A DNA stretch of 7,360 nucleotides from Candidatus Acidiferrales bacterium (lineage in GTDB: Bacteria; Acidobacteriota; Terriglobia; Acidiferrales; UBA7541), in assembly GCA_030044295.1 (NCBI GenBank), contig JASHWB010000157.1, positions 1-7,360 of the forward strand, written 5' to 3'. Of the stretch, positions 6,453-7,360 are shown in pieces. Below the pieces are notes generated by a model. The model was not told where the DNA came from. It saw only the letters and a list, made by a program, of their open reading frames with translations, and searched no databases. Position numbers and translations under genes: made by a program. Within the stretch, counting starts at the first letter, position 1. Every line of letters begins with the position of its first letter.

Positions 6453-7360
<908 letters not shown>

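Overview
This is a GC-rich, gene-dense bacterial chromosomal segment made of housekeeping genes. I see no integrase, transposase, CRISPR array, rRNA or tRNA. The protein types and architecture suggest a soil-type Acidobacteriota: a YbiT-like ABC-F protein, LysA followed by a stand-alone SirC, and a protein that looks like the MXAN_5187 C-terminal family. That placement is inference; no marker gene here fixes the phylum.

Layout. 1-644 (minus): 5' part of a YbiT-type ABC-F ATPase gene carrying two lesions, a Walker A Lys-to-Thr change and an in-frame TAA. It is called a probable pseudogene and its 3' end lies outside the window. 645-868: divergent spacer with a good TATAAT box for the ABC-F gene, placed so close to the start codon that the transcript may be leaderless. 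869-2254 (plus): lysA, diaminopimelate decarboxylase. 2273-2893 (plus): a SirC-type precorrin-2 dehydrogenase, 18 nt after lysA and probably co-transcribed. 2894-3073: convergent spacer with two hairpins, the larger probably a terminator. 3074-3946 (minus): hemD, uroporphyrinogen-III synthase. 3994-5565 (minus): purH, complete, with a TTG start and a clear ribosome binding site. 5566-5677: spacer with an AT-rich imperfect palindrome. 5678-6313 (minus): a charged 211-residue protein resembling the MXAN_5187 C-terminal family. 6314-6452: divergent spacer. 6453-7360 (plus): 5' part of selA, running off the window end.

How the genes fit together. HemD makes uroporphyrinogen III. After methylation by an enzyme not seen here, this becomes precorrin-2, the substrate of the SirC protein on the facing strand, so two steps of the siroheme/corrinoid branch sit tail to tail. 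The minus strand reads MXAN_5187-like, purH, hemD in one direction and may be one transcription unit. lysA supplies lysine; its substrate, meso-diaminopimelate, is also a cell-wall precursor. purH closes purine synthesis. selA implies that the organism makes selenocysteine.

I did not find a convincing new biological system. The points most worth a second look are the doubly damaged ABC-F gene with its stop-restart junction, the uncharacterised MXAN_5187-like protein beside purH, and the non-coding structures between genes.
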